Source of the DNA: Bacteroidota bacterium
GTDB lineage: Bacteria; Bacteroidota; Bacteroidia; B-17B0; Aurantibacillaceae
NCBI GenBank assembly: GCA_013288015.1
Contig: JABDCR010000018.1
Span: 1,004-46,490 of the forward strand
Length of the DNA: 45,487 nucleotides
Direction of reading: 5' to 3'
Both the position numbers and the translations under genes were made by a program. Positions 16,536-27,700 of this stretch are shown piece by piece. The notes under the pieces were generated by a model. That model made no database searches, was not told the origin of the DNA, and saw nothing but the letters and a program-made list of their open reading frames with translations. Position 1 is the first letter of the stretch. The number at the start of each line of letters is the position of its first letter.

Positions 16536-17792
16536 TCAATTTTTAAACAAATCAAAGTCCTTTAAATCGGGTTTGTAATTTACTTTTCTATCTTTTTCAA
16601 CTTTATAAATTAAGTTGCCTAAATCTTTTAAAAAGGGCATACCTAATTTATCATACTCGTATTTTCCTGTACCTATTACATCTCGTTCGTTAACATACAT
16701 AGTTACCGAAAGCATAAATTCCACTTGATTTTTTACATCAGCCACATAAGCGCAATCGCTTAAAAAACCATAGGCTCTCCCCACTATATTAAAAACACGT
16801 ACACTATCACTCGGTATAGTTGGCACAGAACTGCCATAGTAAATAAATTTTTTAAATGAATCGTAATATTTCTTAGTGTTATAAGCAGGAAAAAGACTTT
16901 CGCGTGGAAACATGCCTAGGTATTTCATTAAAAATTGCCAATCATCGTTGCTTAAATTGTATTGATTTTTTTTATCTAAATAACTATTGAAAGTAAGTCT
17001 CCTCAAAATTTCGTGGCAGTTTGTCAAACTCATAAAATTATGTGTACTAAAATCTTTTGGTTGATAAACATGTTTGCCAACCTCATTGGTGTGTGCCTTT
17101 CCCGCTTTGGGATAAACTAAGGGATGCGGTTTGTTATAAGTATAAAAAGTTAGGAGTTGCTTGTATAAAGTATCTGCTTTATCAGACAGAAAATAAACAG
17201 GAGAAGTTATTTTAGCCGTATCTGCCTTACACGAACCATCTAAACGATTAACAATTCGGATATTTGGAAAGCCCCATTTTTCAAATGTTTGATGTAAATA
17301 GTCGCAACCCAAAAATTCATAAGTACGGGCAAAAGCATAATTATCGCTTACTAAAAACATTTTTTTAATATAATGGGCTAAGCTTGGGTAGCGGTTTTCG
17401 GCCGTAGTATCTTTAAAAACTTTTTTTTGGCAAACAAAAACACTATCGGTAATCATGGTGGTGTTTTTATCTATTTGATATTGTTTTAAACTATTTAGTT
17501 TCTCTAATGCCATGATAGAAACAGGTAGTTTTACCAAACTGGCAGGGTAAAAAAACTTTGTACTATCCACATTCCAATAATAAGTTTTAAATGTGGGTTT
17601 ATTGTCTTTATCTCGGGTAATGCGTGTGTAAATAATTTGCAATTTGTATTTTTTAGGATTGCTTAAAAGTTTTGTATGAGCGGGTAAACCCGCATGTAGC
17701 AAACTATCTATATAAGGCGACTTTTTTTGTGAAAAGCCTACAAATTGTATAAAAAGAAAGAAAACCGCTATTATTTTGTTTTTTGAGGTCAT
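16536..17792 (-). CDS. Class A beta-lactamase-fold serine hydrolase-like protein, degenerate
   Basis: A 418-aa exported protein (signal MTSKNKIIAVFFLFIQFVGF, cleavage near SQ) with the transpeptidase/beta-lactamase fold. SxxK is present as SLVK in FFYPASLVKLP, and SDN as VSDNYAFARTYEF. The third motif, normally KTG, reads IVG in FNIVGRAYGFLSDCAYV, so the conserved Lys is absent. Beta-lactam hydrolysis is therefore doubtful; another hydrolase role or a binding role is possible. The family is annotated as serine hydrolase in Bacteroidota. It is longer than true class A enzymes (about 290 aa), mainly through insertions in the middle. It should not be called a resistance gene. Confidence 0.75.
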   Translation of the reverse strand: MTSKNKIIAVFFLFIQFVGFSQKKSPYIDSLLHAGLPAHTKLLSNPKKYKLQIIYTRITRDKDNKPTFKTYYWNVDSTKFFYPASLVKLPVSIMALEKLNSLKQYQIDKNTTMITDSVFVCQKKVFKDTTAENRYPSLAHYIKKMFLVSDNYAFARTYEFLGCDYLHQTFEKWGFPNIRIVNRLDGSCKADTAKITSPVYFLSDKADTLYKQLLTFYTYNKPHPLVYPKAGKAHTNEVGKHVYQPKDFSTHNFMSLTNCHEILRRLTFNSYLDKKNQYNLSNDDWQFLMKYLGMFPRESLFPAYNTKKYYDSFKKFIYYGSSVPTIPSDSVRVFNIVGRAYGFLSDCAYVADVKNQVEFMLSVTMYVNERDVIGTGKYEYDKLGMPFLKDLGNLIYKVEKDRKVNYKPDLKDFDLFKN

Positions 17793-17932
17793 AAATGATT
17801 AAAGCAATTTTTAAAGCTACTATTTTTTAGGAGAGGTTAAAAAAACTCCAAAATTTGATATTTAACACATTATTTATAAGGCAATTACAAAAAATGCATA
17901 TATTTACTTAACAAATTCTGCTTGCCAAATTA

Positions 17933-20900
17933 ATGATTAAAAGGCATTATATATTTGCCGTGTTTTTTATTTACGTTTCCTTACTGGCTAGGGCTTCAAA
18001 AGATACGCCTTCGTATATTAATTATATCAAAAATAATGGGCAATGGAACAGCAATGTTTTGTACCAAGGTGATTTTAAAGGCGGGCGTTTATTTTTAGAA
18101 AAAAACGCTTTTACTTATGTATTTTATCCGCAAGATGGGCTTAGAAGGTTGCATCCGCACCAAAAAGATGGGCAAATAAATAGCGAGCGAAGCAATAAGG
18201 ATATAACCCTAAATTTTCATACAGTACGCATGGAGTTTATCGGAAGCTCTACTGCAAATACAACGCAATTAAACATAAAACCATTTTATCATAATTATTT
18301 TATAGGCAAGGATGCTAAAAACTGGGCAAGCAACGTACCGCTTGGTGATGGGGTTGCTTATACTGATTTATACAGTGGCATTTCGTTAAAAGCATTTAGT
18401 GAGAATAATAATTTCAGATATGATTTTACCATAAGTCCAACATCAAATGCCTCTTTAATAAAAATGAAATTTACCGGACAGGATAAACTTGTAGTACAAG
18501 ATGGTAAATTAATTATTGGTACCAGTAATGGCGATATAGCTCAAGAAGCGCCCTATGCTTATCAGGAAATTGATGGGAAAGAAGTTAAAGTAAATTGCAA
18601 ATATGTTGTAAAAGATAATATTGTTAGCATTGAAGTTGCAGAAAATTACAACCATAACAAACCACTCATAATAGACCCTACCCTGGTGTTTGCAACCTTT
18701 ACAGGTTCAACTGCTGATAACTGGGGCATGAGTGCAAGTTATGATAATCAGGGCAATGGTTATACAGCCGGTATTTGTTTTGGTATAGGTTACCCGCTTA
18801 CTGCGGGTGCATTTCAACAAACTTTTGCAGGAGGCGTGGTTAACCAAGTATATCAGTACGCCGGGTTTGATATTGTAGCTTCTAAATTTGATCCGACAGG
18901 TTCGAACTTATTATTTTCAACCTATTTAGGAGGAAGTGATAATGAACAACCCGGAAGTATAATTGTAGATAATGGTAATAATTTGTTGATTTTTGGCCGC
19001 TCCTACTCTTCTGATTTTCCGATAACACCAGGAGCTTATGATGTAAGTTTAAATGGTGGATCTGATATTATTATTACAAAATTTAATTCAACCGGAACTG
19101 CTTTACTTGCTTCTACTTTTGTTGGAGGAAGTGCCGATGATGGCGTAAATTTTTCGGGTAACGAAATGACACTTGGTTCTTTAAAATATAATTATGCCGA
19201 TGATGGCAGAGGCGATATTATATTAGATAACAGCAATAATGTTTACATTGCATCTTGTACACAATCCATAAACTTTCCGGTTACGGCAGGCTGTGCACAA
19301 TCTGCTAACGGCGGCATGCAAGATGGTTGTGCATTTAAATTAAATGCTAATCTTTCTTCGCTTATTTGGAGCACATACATAGGTGGCAGCGCTAATGATG
19401 CTGCTTATAACTTAACAGTTGATAATGGTGGAAGTGCTTATGTTACCGGAGGCACTGAGAGTGCTGATTTTCCTATTACAACAGGAGCTTTGCATTCATC
19501 TTATATGGGAAATATAGATGGCTTTCTTACTCATGTATCTTCTACCGGAAACACTTTTTTACAATCTACTTATATTGGTACTACGGGTTATGACCAATCG
19601 TATTTTGTGCAATTAGATAACTTGAATAATGTATACATATATGGACAAACAAGTGGGGGTTATCCTATTACTACCGGAGTTTATTCAAACCCCAACAGCG
19701 GCCAGTTTATACACGAATTTACGCCAAACTTGGCAAGCACTATTTTTTCAACTGAATTTGGTACAGGGCAAGGAGCACCCGATATAGCACCATCAGCTTT
19801 TTTGGTAGATAAATGTAGCAACATCTATATATCTGGATGGGGAGGTACTTTAGGAGGATATAATATATCCAGTAGCACAACCAATGGATTACCTGTAACG
19901 CCAAATGCTTTTCAACCTATAACCGATGGGGAAGATTTTTATTTTATGGTGTTACAACCTCGTGCGTCTGCTTTATGGTACGCTACTTATTTTGGAGGAG
20001 ATGTTGGAAGTGAAGAACATGTAGATGGAGGTACCAGTAGGTTTGATAAATCGGGTGTTATTTATCAAGCTATTTGCGAAGGATGTGCTGTAGACCCTCG
20101 CACTAATTATCAGGTAAACCAAGATATGCCTACTACGCCTAATGCTTGGTCAACTACTGATAAATCATTTAACTGTAATAATGCTTTAGTAAAGTTTAGT
20201 TTTAATTTATTGCAAACCGTAGCTAACTTATCAATAAGTCCATCTACAGCTGCAGGTTGTGCACCTTTTAATGTTTCGTTTACAAATCAAAGTCAAAATG
20301 CTTCTCATTTTAATTGGTTTTTTGGCGATGGAGATACAGCCAGTACGGTAAATGCCGTACACACATATACCGCAGCAGGAACCTATACTGTAGCACTTGC
20401 CGCTAAAGATACAGCTACTTGTAATGTACTTGACACTATGCTTGCAGTTATAACTGTTTACCCATTGCCAACCGTAACTGTAAACAGCGATACAGTTTGT
20501 AAAGGAACTGCAGCCTCATTAATTGCCGGTGGAGCAACTACTTATACCTGGAATACAGGAAGTACAGCAGTAAGTATATCACAAACGCCTACTGTAACAA
20601 CACAATATACCGTAACAGGAACTAAAAATGGTTGTGCAAATACTGCAACTACAAGTATAACGGTTAATCCTTTACCCAATGTTACCGTAAATAGCGATAC
20701 TATATGTATAGGTGCAACAACCACCTTAACCGCTGCCGGAACGCTTACTTATACCTGGAGCACAGGCGATATAACTTCATCAATTATTAAATCGCCAATA
20801 ACAACAACAAATTATATAGTAAGTGGAACCGATGCTAATGGATGCAAAAATACAGCAACGGCAATCATAACAGTTAATCCACTACCTGTAATAACCATAA

Positions 20901-22456
20901 ATAACCCCACAATTTGTATTGGTAACACAGCTACACTTACTGCAAATAATGCCACTACTTATACTTGGAGTACAAGCGATACTACTGTATCAATTATTCA
21001 ATCGCCTACTGTTACAACGCATTACACGGTAACAGGTACAAATAGTAATGGTTGCGTAAATACAAAAACAGCTATTGTAACTGTAAACCCTTTACCTATA
21101 ATAAGTGTAAATAACGATACTATTTGTTCGGGATATAACGCCTCGTTAACTGCTACGGGTGCAATTGGTTATGTATGGAGTAATGGAAGTGCCGGAGCCA
21201 CCATTACACCTGCACCTCTGGTGTCAACTAATTATACGGTAACAGGCACTGATATACACTCATGTGTAAACACAGCTACTACAAGTGTATATGTAAATAT
21301 TTCACCTACCATTACAGTAAATAATGCTGCTGTTTGCAAAGGCGATACGGCAACTTTAATTGCCGGTGGCGCAACCACTTATACATGGAGTACAGGAAGC
21401 AATGCGGATACTATATATCCACATCCTTTAGTAACAACAACATATAACGTTTCGGGTTCAAATGCTATTTGTACAGCAAGTACAATAAGTACCGTAACTG
21501 TTTTGGTTAACAATACACATATAAATATGAATGGAGTTTTAGGCATTTGCACAGGTGATAGCATGAAACTTTCTACCACCCTGGCTTATACAAATTACAA
21601 TTGGAGTACCGGACAAAGTACCCCAAGCATTGAAGTAACACATGGAGGGCTTTACACAGTACATACTATTGATAATAATGGTTGTAAAGGTTTAGATAGT
21701 ATAAAAGTATTAGAAGATTCTCCGGTTGCTTTGCCTATGCAGGACTCTACTATATGTAGCGGAAATATCGTGCATTTGCAGGTAACGCAAGGGAATTATA
21801 TTTATCAGTGGATGCCAGGCACAAGTTTAAATCACGACAATATTTATAACCCTATTGCTAATCCCACAAGTACAACAGTTTACACTGTAATGGTAACTAA
21901 TGGTGTGTGTATAAATACAAACACAGTAACCGTTTTTGTAAAACCTACTCCACATATTGCAGTTAATCCAAAATACTCGTTAGTAACTGAGGGAGAAAGT
22001 GTTTTTATTCATGCCAACTCAAGTGACAGTTGTTATTGGTACCCATCAGATTATTTAAGTTGCACTACTTGCAATACAACCATGTGTATTCCGGCTACTG
22101 ATATTATATATACTATAACAGCTACTAATACTGAAGGTTGTTCTACAATTGCAACAGCAACTGTAGACATTCAGATAGAATATACGTTTTACATTCCAAA
22201 TACTTTTACACCTAATAAAGATGAGTTAAACGAAATATTTAAACCCTTAGCCACACACATCCATAATTTTAAGATGGATATTTTTGACAGATGGGGTTTA
22301 TTACTATTTGAAACTACCGACCTTGAACATGGATGGGACGGAACCTATAAAGGTGGCAGATGCCAGGAAGATGTTTACGTTTACAAAGTTGAGTTTGTAG
22401 ATGACCCAAGTAATAAAACACATACCAAAGCCGGTACTGTAAATATTGTAAGATAA
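17933..22456 (+). CDS. Giant surface protein: SBBP repeats, PKD, Ig-like repeats, T9SS type B domain
   Basis: A 1507-aa exported protein. A signal peptide (MIKRHYIFAVFFIYVSLLARA) is followed by an N-terminal domain starting YINYIKNNGQWNSNVLYQGD (DUF7948-like), then SBBP-type beta-propeller repeats (SGSDN/GGSADD-xx-xxxD-xxNNxYIxG, about residues 240-720). A PKD domain comes next (about 760-840, HFNWFFGDGDTASTVNAVHT), then five or more near-identical 80-aa Ig-like repeats (about 843-1190), each with V-NSDTxCxGxxxxLxA-GAxTYTWSTG. The last 90 residues (YIPNTFTPNKDELNEIFKPL to YVYKVEFVD) are the gliding-motility-associated type B sorting domain. It is likely a T9SS-exported cell-surface adhesin or matrix protein. 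Confidence 0.92.
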   Translation: MIKRHYIFAVFFIYVSLLARASKDTPSYINYIKNNGQWNSNVLYQGDFKGGRLFLEKNAFTYVFYPQDGLRRLHPHQKDGQINSERSNKDITLNFHTVRMEFIGSSTANTTQLNIKPFYHNYFIGKDAKNWASNVPLGDGVAYTDLYSGISLKAFSENNNFRYDFTISPTSNASLIKMKFTGQDKLVVQDGKLIIGTSNGDIAQEAPYAYQEIDGKEVKVNCKYVVKDNIVSIEVAENYNHNKPLIIDPTLVFATFTGSTADNWGMSASYDNQGNGYTAGICFGIGYPLTAGAFQQTFAGGVVNQVYQYAGFDIVASKFDPTGSNLLFSTYLGGSDNEQPGSIIVDNGNNLLIFGRSYSSDFPITPGAYDVSLNGGSDIIITKFNSTGTALLASTFVGGSADDGVNFSGNEMTLGSLKYNYADDGRGDIILDNSNNVYIASCTQSINFPVTAGCAQSANGGMQDGCAFKLNANLSSLIWSTYIGGSANDAAYNLTVDNGGSAYVTGGTESADFPITTGALHSSYMGNIDGFLTHVSSTGNTFLQSTYIGTTGYDQSYFVQLDNLNNVYIYGQTSGGYPITTGVYSNPNSGQFIHEFTPNLASTIFSTEFGTGQGAPDIAPSAFLVDKCSNIYISGWGGTLGGYNISSSTTNGLPVTPNAFQPITDGEDFYFMVLQPRASALWYATYFGGDVGSEEHVDGGTSRFDKSGVIYQAICEGCAVDPRTNYQVNQDMPTTPNAWSTTDKSFNCNNALVKFSFNLLQTVANLSISPSTAAGCAPFNVSFTNQSQNASHFNWFFGDGDTASTVNAVHTYTAAGTYTVALAAKDTATCNVLDTMLAVITVYPLPTVTVNSDTVCKGTAASLIAGGATTYTWNTGSTAVSISQTPTVTTQYTVTGTKNGCANTATTSITVNPLPNVTVNSDTICIGATTTLTAAGTLTYTWSTGDITSSIIKSPITTTNYIVSGTDANGCKNTATAIITVNPLPVITINNPTICIGNTATLTANNATTYTWSTSDTTVSIIQSPTVTTHYTVTGTNSNGCVNTKTAIVTVNPLPIISVNNDTICSGYNASLTATGAIGYVWSNGSAGATITPAPLVSTNYTVTGTDIHSCVNTATTSVYVNISPTITVNNAAVCKGDTATLIAGGATTYTWSTGSNADTIYPHPLVTTTYNVSGSNAICTASTISTVTVLVNNTHINMNGVLGICTGDSMKLSTTLAYTNYNWSTGQSTPSIEVTHGGLYTVHTIDNNGCKGLDSIKVLEDSPVALPMQDSTICSGNIVHLQVTQGNYIYQWMPGTSLNHDNIYNPIANPTSTTVYTVMVTNGVCINTNTVTVFVKPTPHIAVNPKYSLVTEGESVFIHANSSDSCYWYPSDYLSCTTCNTTMCIPATDIIYTITATNTEGCSTIATATVDIQIEYTFYIPNTFTPNKDELNEIFKPLATHIHNFKMDIFDRWGLLLFETTDLEHGWDGTYKGGRCQEDVYVYKVEFVDDPSNKTHTKAGTVNIVR

Positions 22457-22516
22457 AATATCACCCCTTATTATTTCTATTCACTGATAATTCGTAATTT
22501 TAGGGGAGCAAATTAT

Positions 22517-24736
22517 ATGGAAAAGATAATAAACGAAGAGTTAGAGAAGAAAGAGATTCTTAACAGGTACAAAAAACTACTTACAACCTCGCGTCGCAGG
22601 TTAGAAAAAGGGGACAAAGAACTTATACGCAAGGCATTTGAACTTGCCGTAGAAGCGCATAAAGACATGCGCCGTAAAACAGGCGAACCTTACATTTATC
22701 ACCCAATTGCCGTAGCGCAAATTTGCGCCGAAGAAATTGGACTTGGTACCACATCTATTATATGTGGTTTATTGCACGATACAGTTGAAGATACTGAAAT
22801 TACCTTGGCTGATATCGAAGGAATGTTTGGTGAGCGTGTAGCTAAAATTATTGACGGGCTTACCAAAATATCAGGTGTGTTTGACCAAACATCTTCATTA
22901 CAAGCCGAGAATTTCCGTAAGATGTTGCTTACACTTAGCGATGACATTCGTGTTATATTAATTAAGCTTGCAGATAGATTACACAACATGCGTACACTTG
23001 ACAGCATGGCGCGTGATAAACAGATTAAAATTGCGTCGGAAACACTTTACTTATATGCCCCTTTAGCGCATCGTTTGGGGTTAAACGCTATTAAAACTGA
23101 ACTGGAAGATTTAGGTTTAAAGTTTACACATACCGAAGCTTTTGATGAAATTATTGAAAAGCTTGAAGAATCAGAACCGGAAAGAAAAAAATTTATTCAA
23201 AAATTTATTGAGCCAATTAAAGATATTTTAAAAGAACAAGGATTTAAGTGCAAAATATACGGCAGACCAAAATCAGTTTATTCTATTTACAATAAAATAA
23301 AAAATAAAGGTGTTCCGTTTGAGGAGATATATGACCTTTTTGCTATACGAATTATATGCGATAGCTTACCCGAAAACGAAAAATCAGACTGCTGGCGCAT
23401 TTATTCTATCATCACAGATTTTTATCACCCAAGTCCTGAGCGCCTGCGTGATTGGATTTCTACACCCAAAGCAAACGGTTACGAGAGCTTACACACAACT
23501 GTAATGGGACCAGAAGGTAATTGGGTTGAAGTGCAGATTAGAACCGAGCGCATGGATGAAATTGCTGAAAAAGGTTATGCTGCACATTGGAAATATAAAG
23601 ATACTGCATCGGAAAAAGAAAGTCAGCTTGAAGAGTGGATAAGCAAAATACGCGAGATGCTTGAAAGCGCTGAAGAAAATGCTTTAGATTTTATTGATGA
23701 CTTTAAATTAAATCTTTTTGCTGAAGAGATTTTTGTGTTTACACCTAATGGAGAAATGCGCACCATTCCATCAGGAGCAACTGCTTTAGATTTTGCCTTT
23801 GAAATACACACTAAGATTGGTGAGCATTGCATTGGCGCAAAAGTAAACCATAAACTGGTTCCCTTAAGCTATAAGTTAAAAGGCGGAGATCAGGTAGAAT
23901 TGCTTACATCAAAAAAACAAACCCCAACTGAAGATTGGCTTGGCTTTGTTGTTACTGCTAAAGCTAAAGCAAAAATAAAACATGTTTTAAAGAATGAACG
24001 AAAATTAGTAGCAGATAAAGGACGAGAAGTTTTAGAGAAAAAATTCTATAAACAAAAACTAGAATTTACCATTCAGAACATTAAAGATTTTACAACTTTT
24101 TTAAACTTAAAATCATCTCAAGAAGTTTTTTATCGTGCCGCCAAAGATGTTATTGGTATAGTTGAAATAAAAGAGTTTATAAAATACAAACAGCAACCGG
24201 AAAAATACATTAACAAAAAACTAGAGAAACAAAATACCGTTGAAGAGATGGTTACACAAGCACGCGGCAAAAGTGATATGCTTGTAATTGGCGATGACAT
24301 GCAGCAGCTCGATTATAAACTTTCACCATGCTGTACCCCAATACCCGGTGATGATGTTTTTGGGTTCGTAACTGTCGGCAAGGGCATTGATATACATAGG
24401 GTAAACTGCCCTAATGCTGCAAAACTACTTGCAAATTATGCTTATAGGGTAGTGCGCACCAAATGGAATAGCGAAAAGCTACTTACTTTTTTAGCCAGTG
24501 TTAAAATTACAGGAACCGATGCTATGGGGATAGTAAATAATATTACCAAAGTAATTTCTACCCAACACAACGTAAACATGCGCTCTATTTCGTTTGATAC
24601 CGATGATGGAATTTTTGAAGGAACTATTATGGTATACGTACATAGCACCGAACATTTAACACAACTAAGCAATAACCTTAAAAAAGTGCCCGGCGTTATA
24701 AATGTGCAACGCATAGACGGAGAAAACAAAAAGTAA
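22517..24736 (+). CDS. Bifunctional (p)ppGpp synthetase/hydrolase (Rel/SpoT)
   Basis: A 739-aa stringent-response enzyme that makes and degrades (p)ppGpp. The N-terminal HD hydrolase is intact: YHPIAVA (H62), LLHDTVEDTE (HD at 87-88) and LADRLHNMRT. The synthetase domain (about 230-360) has YGRPKSVYSIYNKIKNKG, IYDLFAIRII and STPKANGYESLHTTV. TGS (about 400-460), a conserved zinc-finger-like CCTPIPGDDVFG segment, and a C-terminal ACT domain (about 665-739) complete the full-length architecture. Both active sites look usable, as expected for a genome with a single long RSH protein. The histidine kinase gene starts 4 bp after its stop, so the three genes to 30819 are probably one transcript. Confidence 0.96.
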   Translation: MEKIINEELEKKEILNRYKKLLTTSRRRLEKGDKELIRKAFELAVEAHKDMRRKTGEPYIYHPIAVAQICAEEIGLGTTSIICGLLHDTVEDTEITLADIEGMFGERVAKIIDGLTKISGVFDQTSSLQAENFRKMLLTLSDDIRVILIKLADRLHNMRTLDSMARDKQIKIASETLYLYAPLAHRLGLNAIKTELEDLGLKFTHTEAFDEIIEKLEESEPERKKFIQKFIEPIKDILKEQGFKCKIYGRPKSVYSIYNKIKNKGVPFEEIYDLFAIRIICDSLPENEKSDCWRIYSIITDFYHPSPERLRDWISTPKANGYESLHTTVMGPEGNWVEVQIRTERMDEIAEKGYAAHWKYKDTASEKESQLEEWISKIREMLESAEENALDFIDDFKLNLFAEEIFVFTPNGEMRTIPSGATALDFAFEIHTKIGEHCIGAKVNHKLVPLSYKLKGGDQVELLTSKKQTPTEDWLGFVVTAKAKAKIKHVLKNERKLVADKGREVLEKKFYKQKLEFTIQNIKDFTTFLNLKSSQEVFYRAAKDVIGIVEIKEFIKYKQQPEKYINKKLEKQNTVEEMVTQARGKSDMLVIGDDMQQLDYKLSPCCTPIPGDDVFGFVTVGKGIDIHRVNCPNAAKLLANYAYRVVRTKWNSEKLLTFLASVKITGTDAMGIVNNITKVISTQHNVNMRSISFDTDDGIFEGTIMVYVHSTEHLTQLSNNLKKVPGVINVQRIDGENKK

Positions 24737-24740
24737 TTTA

Positions 24741-27700
24741 ATGAAAAACAAACTACTGCTTTATATATCGCTTCCGGCAGCGGTTTTGGCAGTGGTATTT
24801 TATTTTCTTTCCTTTCCCTCTTTCACAAACATTAAAAATACAACAGAGAAAAAATTACAGAAGCTAAACGAAGAAGCTACTGTTGATTTAGATTCCATTC
24901 ACAAGCATTTACACTATTCTTCAAAAAATGATTTTGTAAACTACTTAGCAAAAAAATATGCTAACACATTTACCGAAAAAGGAATTGCTTTTTTTATTTA
25001 TGAAAATGACAGCCTGCAGTTTTGGACAGATAACCACCCGGCAGTAGAAAACTATATGCTGAATGTTTGTTTGGAGAAAAAAATAGTAAAACTAAAAAAC
25101 GGCTACTATCAGGTTATCAGGCATTCGCAAAACGCTTATAGTCCTTTTCAGTTGTACGCGCTTGTGTTAATAAAAAACGGCTTTGCCTATCAAAACAAAT
25201 ATTTAAGAAATTCATTTAACCCTTATTTTGGTTTACCACATCATTGTGATATACTTGAAAATAAATCTGCCTTAAAAAATTCATTTGATATTTCGGATAG
25301 TAAAAATGAGTTTCTTTTTTTGATAGAAGTAAAACAAGAGCACAGAAATGAAGTTTACTCATTTTTATCCTTTATAACACTATGCTTCACTTTATTTTTA
25401 TGGCTTTATTTTTTCAAAAAACTAATCCAACCCGAACAATCTATTATTCAGTTTTTTAAATGGATATTGTTACTGGCAGTAGCAGCAGCCATTTTATATA
25501 TTTACTTATTTAAAGCCAATGGCTTATATTTATTTATCTATTCGGTAAATGAGTTAGATGCTTTTGTTGCTCCTTTATATATAATATGCTTACTTACACT
25601 TACTATATGGATACTATCTGTAAGTAGGAGTTTAGTAAATAATTTAGGTTTAAAAAAAGATAATATTTGGTTGTTTGCAGGTTACACAGTTTTACTTTAC
25701 ACAGCCGGCTATGGCATTAATTTTTTTTTAAGAAATACTTTTAGCCATCCTTATTTATCAGCCGATTTAGCCGACGTTTTTTTCTATCCCTCGGTTTATG
25801 TTTACCTGAGTTATGTATGTGTGTTTATGGTGTTTTTATGCTTTTCAGTATTATCAGAAATTGCTGTTAAATTTTTTCTATTTTCAAATGCAAAATTAAA
25901 AGAATATGCAGGCGTATTTTTATTACTTGGCGCCATCAATGCTTGCTTGCATCATATAAACTCGCAATACGATGTGCTAACCGCTATTTGGCCTGGTGTG
26001 TTTTTTATACTAATTATTACATCTAAGTTAAAAATAACTGCCAATAAATTTTTATACGGCATACTTGTTTGTTTAACCATTTCTTTTTTTGGAGCTTACT
26101 TAACCATTAATTTAAAGAACAGAACGGATTATAAGCAGCGGTTTGAATTAGCACAAGACTTAGTTAACCCAAAAGATGAAGTAGTAGAAAACCTTTTTAC
26201 AGGTATTACAAAAAATTTAATCACAGATAATGAGTTACAAAAAGCCATTGTAAAAAAAGACAAAAATACACTTAACCCCGAACAATATATTCTGCGAAAA
26301 TATTTTATGGGTTATTGGGAACGTTACCATATTTCTGTTTGTTTGTTTGATTCTGTTTGTAATCCACTTGTGCCACAAGCAACACATATATACAACAACA
26401 ACACCTATTTTGATGAAATGATTACATCAAAACTAAAGCCTACTGATTGCGATGGACTTTATTTTAATTATTTATTGAAAGATAAGACCTATTATTTATA
26501 CAAACAATCATTGCCCTTTGCACACAAACCCTACCAACTATATGTTGTTGTTGAATCTAAAAATACAGCTGACCACAGGGGCTTTCCTGATTTATTACTC
26601 AACCAATCTTCAACTACAATAAATACAGAATATTCGTACGCCGTTTATCGCAATAATCAATTACAGGAAAAACAAGGTTCTTACGAATATCCACTTGTTA
26701 TAAATGATGATGTTAGAAAAGTGAGTGGCTATAATGAAAATGGTTATAGTCATCTTGTATATGCGCCAAATCCATCTTCAATAGTTATCATATCAAAAAA
26801 TTACACTTACCTGAATGATTTATCAGCCACCATTAGCTTTTTGTTTTTAGGCGGAAGTACGGTGTTTTTGCTATTTAGCATTATTGCTATTTTCATCTTT
26901 AAAAAAGAAAACTCTTTAGCCGTAAAAATTCAACACTATGTAAGTATGGGTGTTTTACTATTATTTGTGCCGGTTGCCATCAGTGCATTTGTTTTAGCAA
27001 AAGAACAAACCGAAGCACAAAACATTGACGGTATTAAAGAAAAAATACAAACTGTAAGCAGTTATTTAAGCAATCAACTATTAACATACGATACACTTTC
27101 AAGTGCCAACAAAGAATATACGGCTTATTTATTACGACAAGCATCAGCATTATTTAAAAGCGATGTTGCTTTGTTTAACAGCAATGGCGAATATTATACT
27201 GCCGGGCTTCCTAAATTATTTGACGAAGGAATTATTTCAAAAAAAATAAACCCTGCTGTTTACGCTAATGAAATTAATAACAAAACAGAGAAAGAAGTTT
27301 ATAACGAAAACATTGGGCGCTTAAATTTCTATTCGGCATACCGCACTTTAAGCAATGGAAACAAGCATAAATTAGCCATTATAAATATGCCTTATTTCTC
27401 AAAACAAAATCAAATTCAAGCGCAACTGTTTAATTATTTATCTGCTTTATTTAATATTTACGTTTTGTCTTTTATGCTTATCAGTATTGCTGCCGCTCTG
27501 CTCTCTAACTGGCTTACCCGACCATTACAGCAACTACAAACACAAATTAAAAAAGTAACACTACAAAAAAATAACGAGCCTATAAACTATAGCAAAGCAG
27601 ATGAAATTGGTTTATTAATTTCATCATACAACAGCATGTTAATTAAACTACAACAAAGTGCGGAACAGCTTTCAAAATCTGAACGAGAAGGTGCTTGGAA

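Noticed and set aside
16536-17792. Functional class A beta-lactamase (antibiotic resistance)
   Set aside because: The KTG lysine is absent and the protein is about 130 residues longer than true class A enzymes.
22460-22508. CCCCT/AGGGG inverted repeat before the rel/spoT gene as a terminator
   Set aside because: The 5-bp stem has a long AT-rich loop and no following T run; too weak to list.
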